From Microvirga makkahensis (GTDB lineage Bacteria > Pseudomonadota > Alphaproteobacteria > Rhizobiales > Beijerinckiaceae), in contig NZ_WURB01000001.1 of assembly GCF_009830105.1 (NCBI RefSeq), positions 372,001-436,000 on the forward strand: a stretch of DNA of 64,000 nucleotides. Direction: 5' to 3'. This document shows, one piece after another, positions 27,284-37,561 of the stretch (positions within the stretch are counted from its first letter, which is position 1; each line of letters opens with the position of its first letter). A program made the translations under genes and the position numbers. The notes under the pieces were generated by a model. The model ran no database searches. It saw only the letters and a list, made by a program, of their open reading frames with translations, and had not been told where the DNA came from.

Positions 27284-27564
27284 TGACTGTCATGCATGCG
27301 CAGGCATCCACGATGCTGGACGCGATGACGAGACCGCAGAATATGGCCGACGTTTTCGCAGACAAGAACACGGCCGTACCGAACCGATTCCCGAAGAGTG
27401 CGCTCCTGACCTTTCATGCTCAATCGCTCAGCCGCGACGGCCGGTAAACGACCACACGATCAACCGATGATCGGCAGTCACGAGACCGGCGGCAGGATCG
27501 AGCGTGATGTCGAAGCCGCTGAGACAGAGGAGCCGCGCGATATGCCCAGGAGCCCCCTCCGCTT

Positions 27565-27780
27565 CGGCGAAATCCGTCCGCACGTTCCGCTGCGCCCGAC
27601 GGGCCGGAGGAACGAGTCCGACGGAACTCACCCGGCCGCATTGCCGGTGGCGATCTGCCCGCCGATGAGCACGAAGGTGCCGGTACCGGCAGCCGCGTGC
27701 GAGTGGCCGTGAAGGCTCGGCCATCTGGGAGGTTCGATCCTGCGCAACGGGACCGCCAAAGTCGGAGGAACGGTGGTCAT
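27565..27780 (-). pseudogene. RidA/YjgF-like remnant
   Basis: An ATG at 27780 follows a perfect AGGAGG. The first 50 codons end in GTFVLIGGQIATGNAAG and hit a stop near 27628; the neighbouring frame continues with RAQRNVRTDFAEAEGAPGHIARL. Together these resemble the central part of RidA-family enamine/imine deaminases (GQ[IM]..., NVR..L.EAG..P.H). The gene is interrupted by a frameshift. The family assignment is tentative because only short blocks are left. Confidence 0.42.
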
Positions 27781-28049
27781 GGTAGCCTCCTGTCGGGCTC
27801 CGCGATGCAGCGAACGGAGCTGTGAGATCCGGTTGCAGTCTCGGACGTCCCCGTGGGCTGCGGGTCGGGTGAAGTCGCGCAGCCCACGGGCTCACGGCCC
27901 TGTTTTCAGGAGACCTGAAGGCAGGCGCGAACGAGGGAGCAAGCGTGAACGCGGCCCGAAGCGACGAGAAGCGCTCCTGCAGAATCTCGCATGGAGGACC
28001 CGGCGCATTGCGGCTCTCACCCGCCGCGACAAGCGCCTGCATGCCGCCG

Positions 28050-28683
28050 CGACGGGCGCGAGGTACGGCCGCACCCCAACGAAGGATCCGGCGAGCCGGT
28101 CGCAGACCATCCCCAATTCGTAAGGTCCGAGGAAGGGGGCGCCGCTTCGCACCGTCATCCTTTCCTGGGAGCTGGAGGCGCCTACGGAACGCTCGATAGA
28201 ATGCCTCCGTAAAGAGAGGACCGCCCGGTTCCGTCGAGTCGATAATGATTGCCTCGAACTGGTCCCTGGCCTCGGTGACATACTGCATCCCGTCCTTGAC
28301 CGCCGTCCTCGCCCGCGGTTCCTCGAACGCTCATCCCGAAAACATCGGAAGAAAGCGCCGCGCTAGGTCAGTCACCTCGTCGATTTCCACAAGGGTGCGT
28401 GTTCGACCGGATGCTTCAGCACTTCCTTCAGGGTGCCGCCGCCAAGGATGAGCACGTCCCGCGCGGAGCCGTGAGCCATCAGCCGCACGTGGGCAATCAT
28501 ACCGCACTAGATATGACTACTGCGCTCAGTCAGTTGAACGATGCCATCGAGTAGCACCACCTTTCCGGAGGTCGAGTTCCCGAAGATCAGCACTTCCTGG
28601 AACAAGGCCCTCCAGTGGTAGAGGGCGTGATCGACGGAAAGCATCCGTTTATGGTGCCCGTAGTGTTTCTCAAGCCACGTCAT
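28050..28683 (-). pseudogene. speE: spermidine synthase remnant with several frameshifts
   Basis: The start reads MTWLEKHYGHHKRMLSVDH followed by VVLLDGIVQLTERSSH, the typical N-terminus of SpeE, then a stop. Shifted frames continue with RLMAHGSARDVLILGGG and LKEVLKHPVEHA (the SAM/putrescine-site region), DARRFLP-like blocks, then QFEAIIIDSTEPGGPLFTEA (the catalytic Asp region) and GAPFLGPYELG near the C-terminus. At least three frame changes and an internal stop are present. The order of blocks is intact, so this is one decayed gene rather than fragments of several. Confidence 0.8.
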
Positions 28684-28950
28684 AGGATTGCCCCCGCTCG
28701 CGCTCGGCAATGATGACCTGTTCCGGCGGAGCGCGCCCTTGAACCTCAATGAGCTTGCGCGGCTGCACGTCGCCCATGAAGACGTCGGCTGCAGCGGAAG
28801 TCGCAGGCCGGCGCATGCGGGTAGCGGCAATCAGGCTTCGGCCATTCTGTTCTCCGTTGTCCGGGTTTCCGCCGGTCGCAAGGCAGAGGTGCGCCCGCGA
28901 CCGGCGGGGCCGCGGGTTGCATGGCTTTGTTGGCGGCGGGAGATCCCTGG

Positions 28951-29379
28951 TTATGCGGGCTTCGGCTCCGCGGCGGCAGGCTCGCGCACCTGAAGCACCG
29001 TTAGGCGTTTCGACTCTCCCGTGCGCGTGGTCCAATCGATCGACTTGCCGACGGGAAGCCCGATCAAGGCTGTACCGATGGGCGTCAGGACCGAGATCCT
29101 GCCCTTCGAGATGTCGGCCTCGTTCGGGTAGACGAGAGTCACCGTCTGCACCCGCCCCGTCATGTCGTCACGAAAATCGACCTCGCAGCCCATGAATACG
29201 GTGTCGACCGAGTGGCGGCCCTTCGACAGGACATGTGCGCGGTCGAGCTCCTCGGCGAGTTCGGCGGCTATGTCAGGCATGGTGCTCGAGGCGGCGTTGG
29301 CAAGCACTGTGAGCTTCTGGTGGTCCGATGCCGTCAGGATGATACGGGGTTTGGCGCCGCCGGTGGGTTTCTTCATCAT
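28951..29379 (-). CDS. rnk: nucleoside diphosphate kinase regulator, GreA-like
   Basis: The 142-residue protein has an N-terminal helical segment (about 20-50) and a C-terminal GreA/GreB-type FKBP-like domain with VTLVYPNEADISKGRISVLTPIGTALIGLPVGKSIDWTTR split over residues 78-120. This is the Rnk architecture: a short coiled coil that binds RNA polymerase near the secondary channel without the acidic tip of GreA. A GGAGACGTG sequence precedes the ATG. It is intact in an otherwise decayed stretch. Confidence 0.85.
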   Translation of the reverse strand: MMKKPTGGAKPRIILTASDHQKLTVLANAASSTMPDIAAELAEELDRAHVLSKGRHSVDTVFMGCEVDFRDDMTGRVQTVTLVYPNEADISKGRISVLTPIGTALIGLPVGKSIDWTTRTGESKRLTVLQVREPAAAEPKPA

Positions 29380-29416
29380 GTCACGTCTCCTGTTCTGGTG
29401 TGGACGTCAAGGCCGT

Positions 29417-29584
29417 TCATGCGGCGCTTGGTCCGTAATCGTCGTCATCATCGCGCCCCTGCGGCTCAGGGCTGCTCTCCGGATCCAGACGGCGTCGTGG
29501 AGTGATCCGGACAACCCTGCCGTCAGGCTGTTCAGCGTCGTGATGTCTAGGCTTGGAGGGCGGGTCGTTCGGGAACGGCTGCAT
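29417..29584 (-). CDS. small hypothetical protein (55 aa), Pro/Asp/Arg rich
   Basis: From ATG 29584, after GAGGAGA, 55 codons encode a polar peptide with VVRITPRRR and an acidic DDDDDYG end. Similar VVRF.PRR....DDY proteins, usually with a following transmembrane helix, are common in Rhizobiales; here the helix is missing, so the gene may be truncated. An overlapping frame from ATG 29589 is possible but less protein-like. Confidence 0.42.
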   Translation of the reverse strand: MQPFPNDPPSKPRHHDAEQPDGRVVRITPRRRLDPESSPEPQGRDDDDDYGPSAA

Positions 29585-31068
29585 GGCATGGTCTCCTCTG
29601 CACCGGATGAGAGTCGAAGCGGGGTGCGGTGTGAAGATTTGCGTCCGAAGCTCGGCATCGATGGGCTTTTGCTCCGCACATGCGGCAGCCGCCGGAAAGG
29701 CCGAGGCCTTGCCTGCCCGATGAGCGGCTTGGCGTTCCGTCAGGCGGAGCATGAACTTGAAGAAGTGTTGAAGCATGCCGCGGCATCGGATGCGCCAGCA
29801 TCCGGCCTCACAAGATGTCTGAAAGTATAGGATCTTGCGTGACCCCGAACCCGGGGTGCGGATGCACGTCGAGCCCGGGGCTATTGGCCCGCGATGAGAT
29901 TGCCTGCGCGAAGCTGGCCGCGATGATATTGTGAAAAGCTCAACATAATATGCTGATGCTGGTACACATTGCCCCATTTGTCAAATCGCTCGGGGCCGAT
30001 GTGGCGGAATGTCCTGTCTCGATTTCCATCTTGAGATTGCTCACCCGGGCGTTGAGGGCGCAGCCGTATGAGTCTCCTTCGCGGATGATCCGGACGGTCG
30101 CGTGGTTCAACCAACCGAAATACGTTACAGCCACATGCAGAAGTTCCCCTCGGACCTTTGAGGCAGAAACTCCGCGAGCCCGATCTTGCAACTGTTGATC
30201 TTGATCGGCATGCCGGTGCCGTTCTGAATCAAGAATGCCTCCTTCATAGGATCGTTAGGTAAAGCGGAACTTCTCATCGAGCGCCTCCGGAACGTTTCAT
30301 CCGGACACCTCGGATCCTAGAAGTTCATGGGTCCGTCGCTTCCGAAGGAGCACCGAGGGCACCGCACCACAGCCCCTGGCAATCTGCATTCGCATATGCT
30401 GCAGCGTGTCATCGTGCGCATTTCGGCATCGATGATCTCTCGCAGGGTTTAGACCGTCGCTGCGGCTCCGCGCAAAAACCGCTGTCGGAAGAACTGTCGG
30501 CGCTTCCGCTCTCCGTACACATCGGCTTTCACATGAGGCGATGCTTAAGGCCGGAGCATAGGACCGGTCCCCAAAAGCGCAGTTCCACCTTTCACGTCCG
30601 ATGCTCTAGCGCCTCTCGCCCGACCGGAACGTGTGTCGCGGCAATTCGGGCAGCAGGGAGCAGCGTAAGGGATCCGCACGGGCCAAGGATGCTGACCGAC
30701 GTCGCGTGTCCGAACATTCCGCCCAGGCTTTCCCGGAGCATGATCTGCGCGAGCGTCAGCGCGAGTAAAATTGAGAGAATGACGGTGGACAGGACTTCAC
30801 CATGCGGCTCTCTCGTCGAGATGGCCGCTCGTGAGTTTTCACTTGTGCTTGCAGGAAAACCCGCGCGCCGGAGCGATCCACGGAGTGGATGCTGATGAGA
30901 TCGTGGCTGGTCCGGTTTTCGCGATGTACCGATCATCCCCGGGCTGGATGCGTCCAGCCTCAGGCTCCCGTCTTCAGACATCCTGCGTGAAGTGCGACAA
31001 CGGCACGGATCGTTGATATGACGCCGCTGCGCATTTCGTGGTGCGCGCTGCGGGGCCCGGGAAGGTCA
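29585..31068. other. long stretch without a recognisable intact gene
   Basis: About 1.5 kb in which frames are broken and of shadow composition. A minus-strand frame near 30620-30850 contains a single hydrophobic segment (VILSILLALTLAQIML) that may be a relic of a membrane protein. A Rhizobiales palindromic-element-like repeat lies at 30553-30612. I see nothing else that I can name. Confidence 0.5.
30553..30612. repeat. Rhizobiales palindromic-element-like repeat copy
   Basis: The segment contains CCCCAAAAGCGCAGTTCCAC followed by ACGTCCGATGCTCTAG, the mosaic of CCAAAAG.G and CCGATGCTCTA that recurs in intergenic regions of Rhizobiales genomes. A related copy is at 55806-55862. Confidence 0.45.
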
Positions 31069-31326
31069 ATGGCTGACAATGTGAAAGACCGGATATGCGA
31101 GACAATGTGCAATGAGCAGGGAACCGAAGAACAGATCCTTGATCTATCGATCAAGTGGCTCGAGGAGCGGATCAAGCAGAGCGCTGAGCACGAGAAGCGG
31201 TCCGAACTCGTTACGGCGCTGAGAGCGCAGGGGATCATCTACAGCACCATCGGGATCCGCCTGGGCATGAGCTCAAGCACAGTCAGTGGAATTGCACGGG
31301 AGCACAGCCGACAGGCACACGGCTAG
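31069..31326 (+). CDS. small helix-turn-helix protein (85 aa)
   Basis: The 85-residue protein ends in a helix-turn-helix of the sigma-70 region 4 / Trp-repressor-like type: ELVTALRAQGIIYSTIGIRLGMSSSTVSGIAREH (about residues 45-78), with STIGIRLGMSSSTVSGI as turn and recognition helix. The N-terminal half is a charged helix (EEQILDLSIKWLEERIKQ). I chose ATG 31069 after GGAAGG; an in-frame upstream start at 31018 lacks one. The target is unknown. Confidence 0.65.
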   Translation: MADNVKDRICETMCNEQGTEEQILDLSIKWLEERIKQSAEHEKRSELVTALRAQGIIYSTIGIRLGMSSSTVSGIAREHSRQAHG

Positions 31327-31689
31327 CGTATCGGACGCAAAGGGCGGACACTCACCTTTTGGAGCCGATCCGACGCTCTCGCCGCATCAGGCGCACGGTC
31401 GGACGCGGACATCCGGTTCCGCACGATGGCTGAACCACGCGCATCTCGCCTCTCTTGCCGATCTGAGGATCCGATACAGTTTCCTCACACGGCGACTTGC
31501 CACGGGATCTTGTGCCATGACACCTGCGACGACATCTGCATCGACACCTGCAAGTCAGGGGGCCCGTTTCGGGTCTTCACACGCTGTCTTCCGGGAGCAG
31601 GTGCCGGATTCGTGCATCGGTGCCGAGAAACCGACCGGCGCTGCGGTGCATGGCGATGTGAATGCGCAGGTCCAGGAGATGAGGCGCCG
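31327..31689. other. intergenic region before the DUF2391 gene
   Basis: No supported gene. One frame is open into the downstream gene and encodes a cysteine-rich stretch (CHDTCDDICIDTCKSGG near 31520-31560), but the ribosome binding site and homology place the real start at 31690. Confidence 0.4.
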
Positions 31690-32508
31690 ATGACAAGTGG
31701 ACGTTACGCCATTGGCCTGGCGCGCGCCTTCGGAGGCGCGATTCTCTTCGGCATCCCGCTGCTGATGACCATGGAGATGTGGTCCCTGGGCTTCTCGATG
31801 GGACGTGGCCGTCTGCTGCTGCTCCTGACCTTCACCCTTCTGGTGCTGGTCGGCCTCTCCTACTTCTCCGGCTTCGAGAAGACCTTCAGTCTGAAGGAGG
31901 ATGTCATGGACGCGCTCGCCGCCTTCGGCGTCGGCGTGATCACGTCGGCCGCGCTGCTCATGGTACTCGCGGCGATCTCCCTCGAAATGACCTGGGGCGA
32001 GATCGTCGGACGCGTGGCGCTGCAGAGCGTTCCGGCCGGCATCGGCGCCATGCTCGGGCGCAAGCAACTCGGCGCTGGGCAGGACATGGACGCGGAAGAG
32101 GAACGTAAACGGGAGGCGGGCTATGGCGGCGAACTTTTCCTCATGTTGGCGGGCGCCCTGTTCCTCGCCTTCAACATGGCTCCGACGGAGGAGATGATCC
32201 TAATCGCGTTCCAGATGACACCGTGGCATGGCCTGGCGCTGGGCGTGCTCTCCATCACGCTTCTGCATGTCTTCGTCTACAGCATCGGCTTCTCCGGCCA
32301 GGAGAGCCCCCCCGAAGGCGGCAGCTTCCTGTCGACCTTCCTGCATTTTACGCTGACCGGCTACGCCATCGCCCTCCTGGTGAGCCTCTACGTGCTCTGG
32401 ACCTTCGGTCGGACGGACGGCGTGTCCCTGGCCGAGATTGCGAACATGCTCGTGGTGTTGGGCTTCCCGGCCTCGTTGGGCGCTGCGACCGCGCGGCTGG
32501 TGGTGTGA
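31690..32508 (+). CDS. TIGR02587/DUF2391 family integral membrane protein
   Basis: The 272-residue protein has about seven hydrophobic segments and the family blocks GIPLLMTMEMWSLGF, FSGFEKTFSLKEDVMDA, GEIVGRVALQSVPAGIGAML and APTEEMILIAFQMTPWH. The function is not known. It is followed after 7 bases by a TIGR02588 gene, the pairing in which both families are normally found. The start is supported by GATGAGGCGCCG, a sequence repeated before the next gene. Confidence 0.88.
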   Translation: MTSGRYAIGLARAFGGAILFGIPLLMTMEMWSLGFSMGRGRLLLLLTFTLLVLVGLSYFSGFEKTFSLKEDVMDALAAFGVGVITSAALLMVLAAISLEMTWGEIVGRVALQSVPAGIGAMLGRKQLGAGQDMDAEEERKREAGYGGELFLMLAGALFLAFNMAPTEEMILIAFQMTPWHGLALGVLSITLLHVFVYSIGFSGQESPPEGGSFLSTFLHFTLTGYAIALLVSLYVLWTFGRTDGVSLAEIANMLVVLGFPASLGAATARLVV

Positions 32509-32515
32509 GGCGCCG

Positions 32516-33882
<1,367 letters not shown>

Positions 33883-34033
33883 ACTCCATCCGCCGCTTGA
33901 CTGCACCTCGGCTGAGCGCGGGAACCGACTCCCTGAGCATGTCGCAGAAGTGCCAGGAACGGTCCTTGCAAGAGGCCGCACCAAAGCGGATTTGCGCTTG
34001 CATTCTTCCGAACATTTCCATAAGTCTCGACAC

Positions 34034-34390
34034 ATGGAGCGAGAGAACGTCAGCTTGGCCCTTGCGGCCTTAGCCCAGTCGACCCGCCTCGATACCTTCC
34101 GGCTGCTGGTGCGGCACGAACCGGACGGGCTGCCGGCCGGCGACATCGCCCGGGAGCTGGCAGTCCCGCACAACACCATGTCCTCACATCTCGGCATCCT
34201 GTCTCGTGCGAGACTGGTTCGCTCCGAACGCCGGAGCCGCTCGATCATCTACCGCGCCGACCTCGATCGGCTCCGGGAGGTCGTGACCTTCCTGCTCAAG
34301 GATTGCTGCGGCGGCCATCCCGGCGTGTGCGCTCCCTTGATCGATGCCCTCGCTCCCTGCTGTTCTCCGAAGGAGACCCTCGATGGCTGA
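34034..34390 (+). CDS. arsR: ArsR family metalloregulator
   Basis: The 118-residue winged-helix repressor has the ArsR fold (LALAALAQSTRLDTFRLLVRHEPDGLPAGDIARELAVPHNTMSSHL in residues 6-52) and a C-terminal tail with cysteines (DCCGGHPGVC and PCCSPKE) likely to bind As(III). It lacks the ELCVCDL motif of E. coli ArsR, as in the alphaproteobacterial ArsR subgroup with C-terminal cysteines. It is the first gene of the ars operon, and its stop overlaps the next ATG. Confidence 0.9.
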   Translation: MERENVSLALAALAQSTRLDTFRLLVRHEPDGLPAGDIARELAVPHNTMSSHLGILSRARLVRSERRSRSIIYRADLDRLREVVTFLLKDCCGGHPGVCAPLIDALAPCCSPKETLDG

Positions 34391-34924
34391 CCGTTCCTCC
34401 AACGTACTGTTTCTGTGCACGGGCAACACCGCCCGTTCCATTCTGGCCGAAGGCATCCTGCGCAAGGACGGTGCCGGCCGCTTCAACGCCCTCTCGGCCG
34501 GGAGCCAGCCGAAGGGTACCGTCAATCCGTTCGCCCTGAAGGCACTCGACAGCCTTGGCTATCCGGCGCACGGCTTCCGCTCCAAGAGCTGGGACGAGTT
34601 CGCGAAGCCGGATGCGCCCGTGATGGACTTCATCTTCACCGTCTGCGACAGCGCCGCCGGTGAAGCCTGTCCGGTGTGGCTGGGCCATCCCGCCACGGCG
34701 CACTGGGCATCGAGGATCCCGCCGCAGTCGAGGGCAGCGACATCGCGAAGGAATGAGCCTTCGTGCAGGCCGCCAAATACCTCAAGAATCGGATCTCGGC
34801 CTTTCTTGCCTTGCCCATGCACAGCCTTGATCAGGTCGCGCTGACCCATCACCTGCGAGAGATCGGGAAGCTGGAAGGCGCGACCTCCGGCACCGTACTT
34901 CTCTTCGACCGCCGCTCCGCCTGA
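34383..34924 (+). pseudogene. arsC: low-molecular-weight phosphatase type arsenate reductase, broken
   Basis: The first 108 codons encode the LMW phosphatase fold with the P-loop LFLCTGNTARSILAEG and FTVCDSAAGEACPVWLGHPATAHW. One G is missing near 34704-34707, which shifts the frame; the correct continuation (GIEDPAAVEGSDIAKE) then meets an in-frame TGA at 34754-34756 where relatives have a sense codon, and resumes as AFVQAAKYLKNRISAFLALP to a stop at 34922-34924. Two independent lesions make this a real pseudogene rather than a single read error. A second, intact arsC of a different fold follows. Confidence 0.85.
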
Positions 34925-34933
34925 GGTTTCGCC

Positions 34934-35359
34934 ATGGACGCCATCATCTACCACAACCCGGACTGCGGCACGTCCCGCAACACGCTCGGCCTGATCCGCA
35001 ACGCCGGCATCGAGCCGCACGTCATCGAGTACCTGAAGACCCCGCCGACCCGGCTCCTGCTGCGGCAGCTCATCGACCGGATGGGTGTGAGCGTGCGGGA
35101 GGTTATCCGCGAGAAGGGCACGCCGTACAAGGAGCTCGGTCTCGACAACCCATCCCTAACCGACGATGAGCTTCTTGATGCCATGATGGCGCACCCGGTC
35201 CTGATCAACCGCCCCATCGTCGTCACGCCGAAGGGCGTGCGCCTGTGCCGCCCATCCGAGGCCGTTCTCGATCTCCTGCCGCCACAGCTCGGCGAGTTCC
35301 GCAAGGAGGACGGCGAGATCGTCGTCGACGCCTCCGGACGTCGTGCGGCCACCGCCTGA
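34934..35359 (+). CDS. arsC: arsenate reductase, glutaredoxin-dependent (ArsC family)
   Basis: The 141-residue protein matches plasmid-type ArsC: active-site Cys in YHNPDCGTSRNTL (C11), the arginine-containing LINRPIVVTPKGVRLCRP (about 91-108) and normal length. It reduces arsenate to arsenite with glutaredoxin and glutathione. The gene begins 9 bases after the broken phosphatase-type arsC and 11 bases before acr3, so it supplies the reductase step of the operon. Confidence 0.95.
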   Translation: MDAIIYHNPDCGTSRNTLGLIRNAGIEPHVIEYLKTPPTRLLLRQLIDRMGVSVREVIREKGTPYKELGLDNPSLTDDELLDAMMAHPVLINRPIVVTPKGVRLCRPSEAVLDLLPPQLGEFRKEDGEIVVDASGRRAATA

Positions 35360-35370
35360 AGGATTTCTCC

Positions 35371-36429
35371 ATGTCACTCTTTGAGCGCTACCTAACCCTT
35401 TGGGTGGCCTTGTGCATCATCGTGGGAATCGCCCTCGGTTCGCTGATGCCAGGCGTGTTCCAGGCCATCGGCAGTGCCGAGATCGCCAGCGTAAACCTGC
35501 CCGTCGCCGTGCTGATCTGGCTCATGATCATCCCCATGCTGCTCAAGATCGACTTCGGGGCCCTGGGCGAGGTCCGCAGCCAATGGCGTGGCATCGGCAT
35601 CACCCTGCTGGTGAACTGGGCCTTCAAGCCCTTCCTGATGGCGGCACTCGGCTGGATCTTCGTCGGCTATCTGTTCCGGCCCTGGCTGCCGGAGGCGCAG
35701 ATCGACAGCTACATCGCGGGCCTGATCCTTCTCGGCGCCGCCCCGTGCACTGCCATGGTCTTCGTCTGGAGCCATCTGTGCAGCGGTGAGCCGCGTTTCA
35801 CGATCAGCCAGGTCGCCCTCAACGACGTGGTGATGGTGTTCGCGTTCGCGCCCATCGTGGCGCTCCTGCTCGGGCTCTCTGCCATCACCGTGCCATGGGA
35901 TACGCTCCTGCTGTCGGTGGGCCTCTACATCATCGTGCCTGTGGTCATCGCCTATGGGGTGCGCTCCCGCCTGCTCGCCTCGGGCGGTGAGACTGCGCTC
36001 AAGGCTCTGCTCGCACGCATACAGCCCCTGTCGCTTGCCGCGCTGCTTGCGACCCTCGTGTTGCTCTTCGCCTTCCAGGGCGGGCAGATCCTGGACCAGC
36101 CGCTGGTCATCGCTATCCTGGCCGTGCCGATCATGTTGCAGGCATATCTGACCTTCGGCTTTGCCTATTGGCTCAACCGGGCCAGCGGCGAGGCCCATTG
36201 CGTAGCGGGTCCCTCGGCACTGATCGGGGCGAGCAACTTCTTCGAGCTCGCGGTAGCGACCGCCATCAGCCTGTTCGGCTTCGAGTCCGGCGCGGCGCTC
36301 GCCACTGTTGTGGGAGTGCTCGTCGAGGTTCCAGTGATGCTGTCGCTGGTGAAGGCGGTCAACCAGTCCCGGGACTGGTATGAACGGAGCAGCCGGCTTT
36401 CGGAGCGGAGGGTCGCGGCTGGTGAGTGA
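35371..36429 (+). CDS. acr3: arsenite efflux transporter, ACR3 type
   Basis: The 352-residue membrane protein has about ten transmembrane helices and the ACR3/BASS signatures: [37 protein letters not shown] with the essential cysteine of the PCTAMVF motif, and [21 protein letters not shown]. It extrudes arsenite driven by the proton gradient. The start follows GAAGGAT. It overlaps arsH by 8 bases. Confidence 0.95.
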   Translation: MSLFERYLTLWVALCIIVGIALGSLMPGVFQAIGSAEIASVNLPVAVLIWLMIIPMLLKIDFGALGEVRSQWRGIGITLLVNWAFKPFLMAALGWIFVGYLFRPWLPEAQIDSYIAGLILLGAAPCTAMVFVWSHLCSGEPRFTISQVALNDVVMVFAFAPIVALLLGLSAITVPWDTLLLSVGLYIIVPVVIAYGVRSRLLASGGETALKALLARIQPLSLAALLATLVLLFAFQGGQILDQPLVIAILAVPIMLQAYLTFGFAYWLNRASGEAHCVAGPSALIGASNFFELAVATAISLFGFESGAALATVVGVLVEVPVMLSLVKAVNQSRDWYERSSRLSERRVAAGE

Positions 36430-37156
36430 TCTTCCAAACATCGACGTCTCGGCCCTCGACGTGCCAGACCTCGGCAAGTTGGAGCCAAAGCGAGTGTCCA
36501 CCCACCCGCCTCGCATCCTGATGCTCTACGGCTCATTGCGAGAGCGGTCCTACAGCCGCTTCCTGACGCTTGAGGCGGAGCGCCTGCTCCGACACTTCGG
36601 CGCCGAAACCCGCGTCTTCGACCCGCGTGGTCTGCCGCTGCCGGACGCCACTGCCAGCGACCACCCCAAGGTGCAGGAGCTGCGGGAGCTGTCGCTCTGG
36701 TCCGAGGGGCAGGTCTGGTGCAGCCCAGAACGGCACGGCGCCATGAGCGCGGTGATGAAGGCGCAGATCGACTGGATCCCGCTCGCGACAGGATCGGTAC
36801 GCCCCACCCAGGGTCGCACGCTGGCCGTCATGCAGGTTTGCGGCGGCTCCCAGTCCTTCAACGCGGTCAACCAACTGCGCGTGCTCGGACGCTGGATGCG
36901 CATGGTAACGATCCCGAACCAGTCCTCGGTCGCCAAGGCATTCCAGGAGTTCGACGAGGCCGGGCGGATGAAGCCTTCCTCCTATTACGACCGCGTCGTC
37001 GACGTGATGGAGGAGCTGGTGAAGTTCACGCTGCTGACCCGCGACCGCTCGGACTATCTCACCAGTCGCTACAGCGAGCGTAAGGAGGCTGCCCAGAAGG
37101 AGGCCAAGCGCTTGGCCGAGGCAGCCATGAACTCTGAGGTGAAAGCTGCGGGATAG
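36422..37156 (+). CDS. arsH: arsenical resistance flavoprotein ArsH
   Basis: The 244-residue protein belongs to the NADPH-dependent FMN reductase family, with the FMN phosphate-binding loop [16 protein letters not shown] and the ArsH hallmarks [29 protein letters not shown] and [22 protein letters not shown]. ArsH oxidises trivalent organoarsenicals. I prefer the GTG at 36422 ([17 protein letters not shown]), which matches usual ArsH N-termini and overlaps acr3 by 8 bases; ATG 36380 would lie deeper in acr3. Last gene of this ars operon. Confidence 0.93.
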   Translation: MSDLPNIDVSALDVPDLGKLEPKRVSTHPPRILMLYGSLRERSYSRFLTLEAERLLRHFGAETRVFDPRGLPLPDATASDHPKVQELRELSLWSEGQVWCSPERHGAMSAVMKAQIDWIPLATGSVRPTQGRTLAVMQVCGGSQSFNAVNQLRVLGRWMRMVTIPNQSSVAKAFQEFDEAGRMKPSSYYDRVVDVMEELVKFTLLTRDRSDYLTSRYSERKEAAQKEAKRLAEAAMNSEVKAAG

Positions 37157-37174
37157 GGCGAGCCTGGCAGGCTG

Positions 37175-37561
37175 CTAGGGAGAAGGAATGGATCGCATAT
37201 AAGCGATCAGATCCGCGCGCTCGGCAGCATCGTCGATCCCATGGAATTGCATGCTGGTCTTCGGGACAACGGCTTCGGGCTCGGCGGTGAACCTGTCGAG
37301 CAACTCCTGGGACCAGACCCTTTCGCGGGCGGCGAAACGGCGCATGGCCGGAGAGTAGTCGAAGCCGTCCTGCGCTGCGATGGGGCGTCCGACGATACCC
37401 GCGAGGTTCGGCCCCTGTAGGTTTGTCTCGCCTGGCACGATCGAGTGGCACGAGTAGCAGTACTGGAACACACGCTCGCCCCGTGCTGCGTCGCCGGCAT
37501 GCACTGGGGAGGTCATTCCGTAAAGGACGGCGCAGGCAAGGTGCACAGGGGCGTGCCTCAC
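37175..37561 (-). CDS. periplasmic class I cytochrome c
   Basis: The 128-residue protein has a signal peptide (about 1-22), a heme c site CYSCH (C35, C38, H39) and a likely Met ligand in VPKTSMQFHG, with the PNLAGIVGRPI loop of class I cytochromes. It should be a soluble electron carrier of the periplasm. It is coupled by a 4-base overlap (ATGA) to the upstream beta-propeller gene and is convergent with arsH. Confidence 0.92.
   Translation of the reverse strand: MRHAPVHLACAVLYGMTSPVHAGDAARGERVFQYCYSCHSIVPGETNLQGPNLAGIVGRPIAAQDGFDYSPAMRRFAARERVWSQELLDRFTAEPEAVVPKTSMQFHGIDDAAERADLIAYMRSIPSP

Noticed and set aside
29162-29830. Long plus-strand frame overlapping rnk and the 29417 gene
   Set aside because: Antisense of the Rnk gene, which has clear family motifs; composition is that of a shadow frame.
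31426-31689. Cysteine-rich N-terminal extension in frame with the DUF2391 gene (CHDTCDDICIDTCKSGG)
   Set aside because: The ribosome binding site at GATGAGGCGCCG and the family homology start at 31690; the stretch has no start with a ribosome binding site and looks like an accidental open frame.
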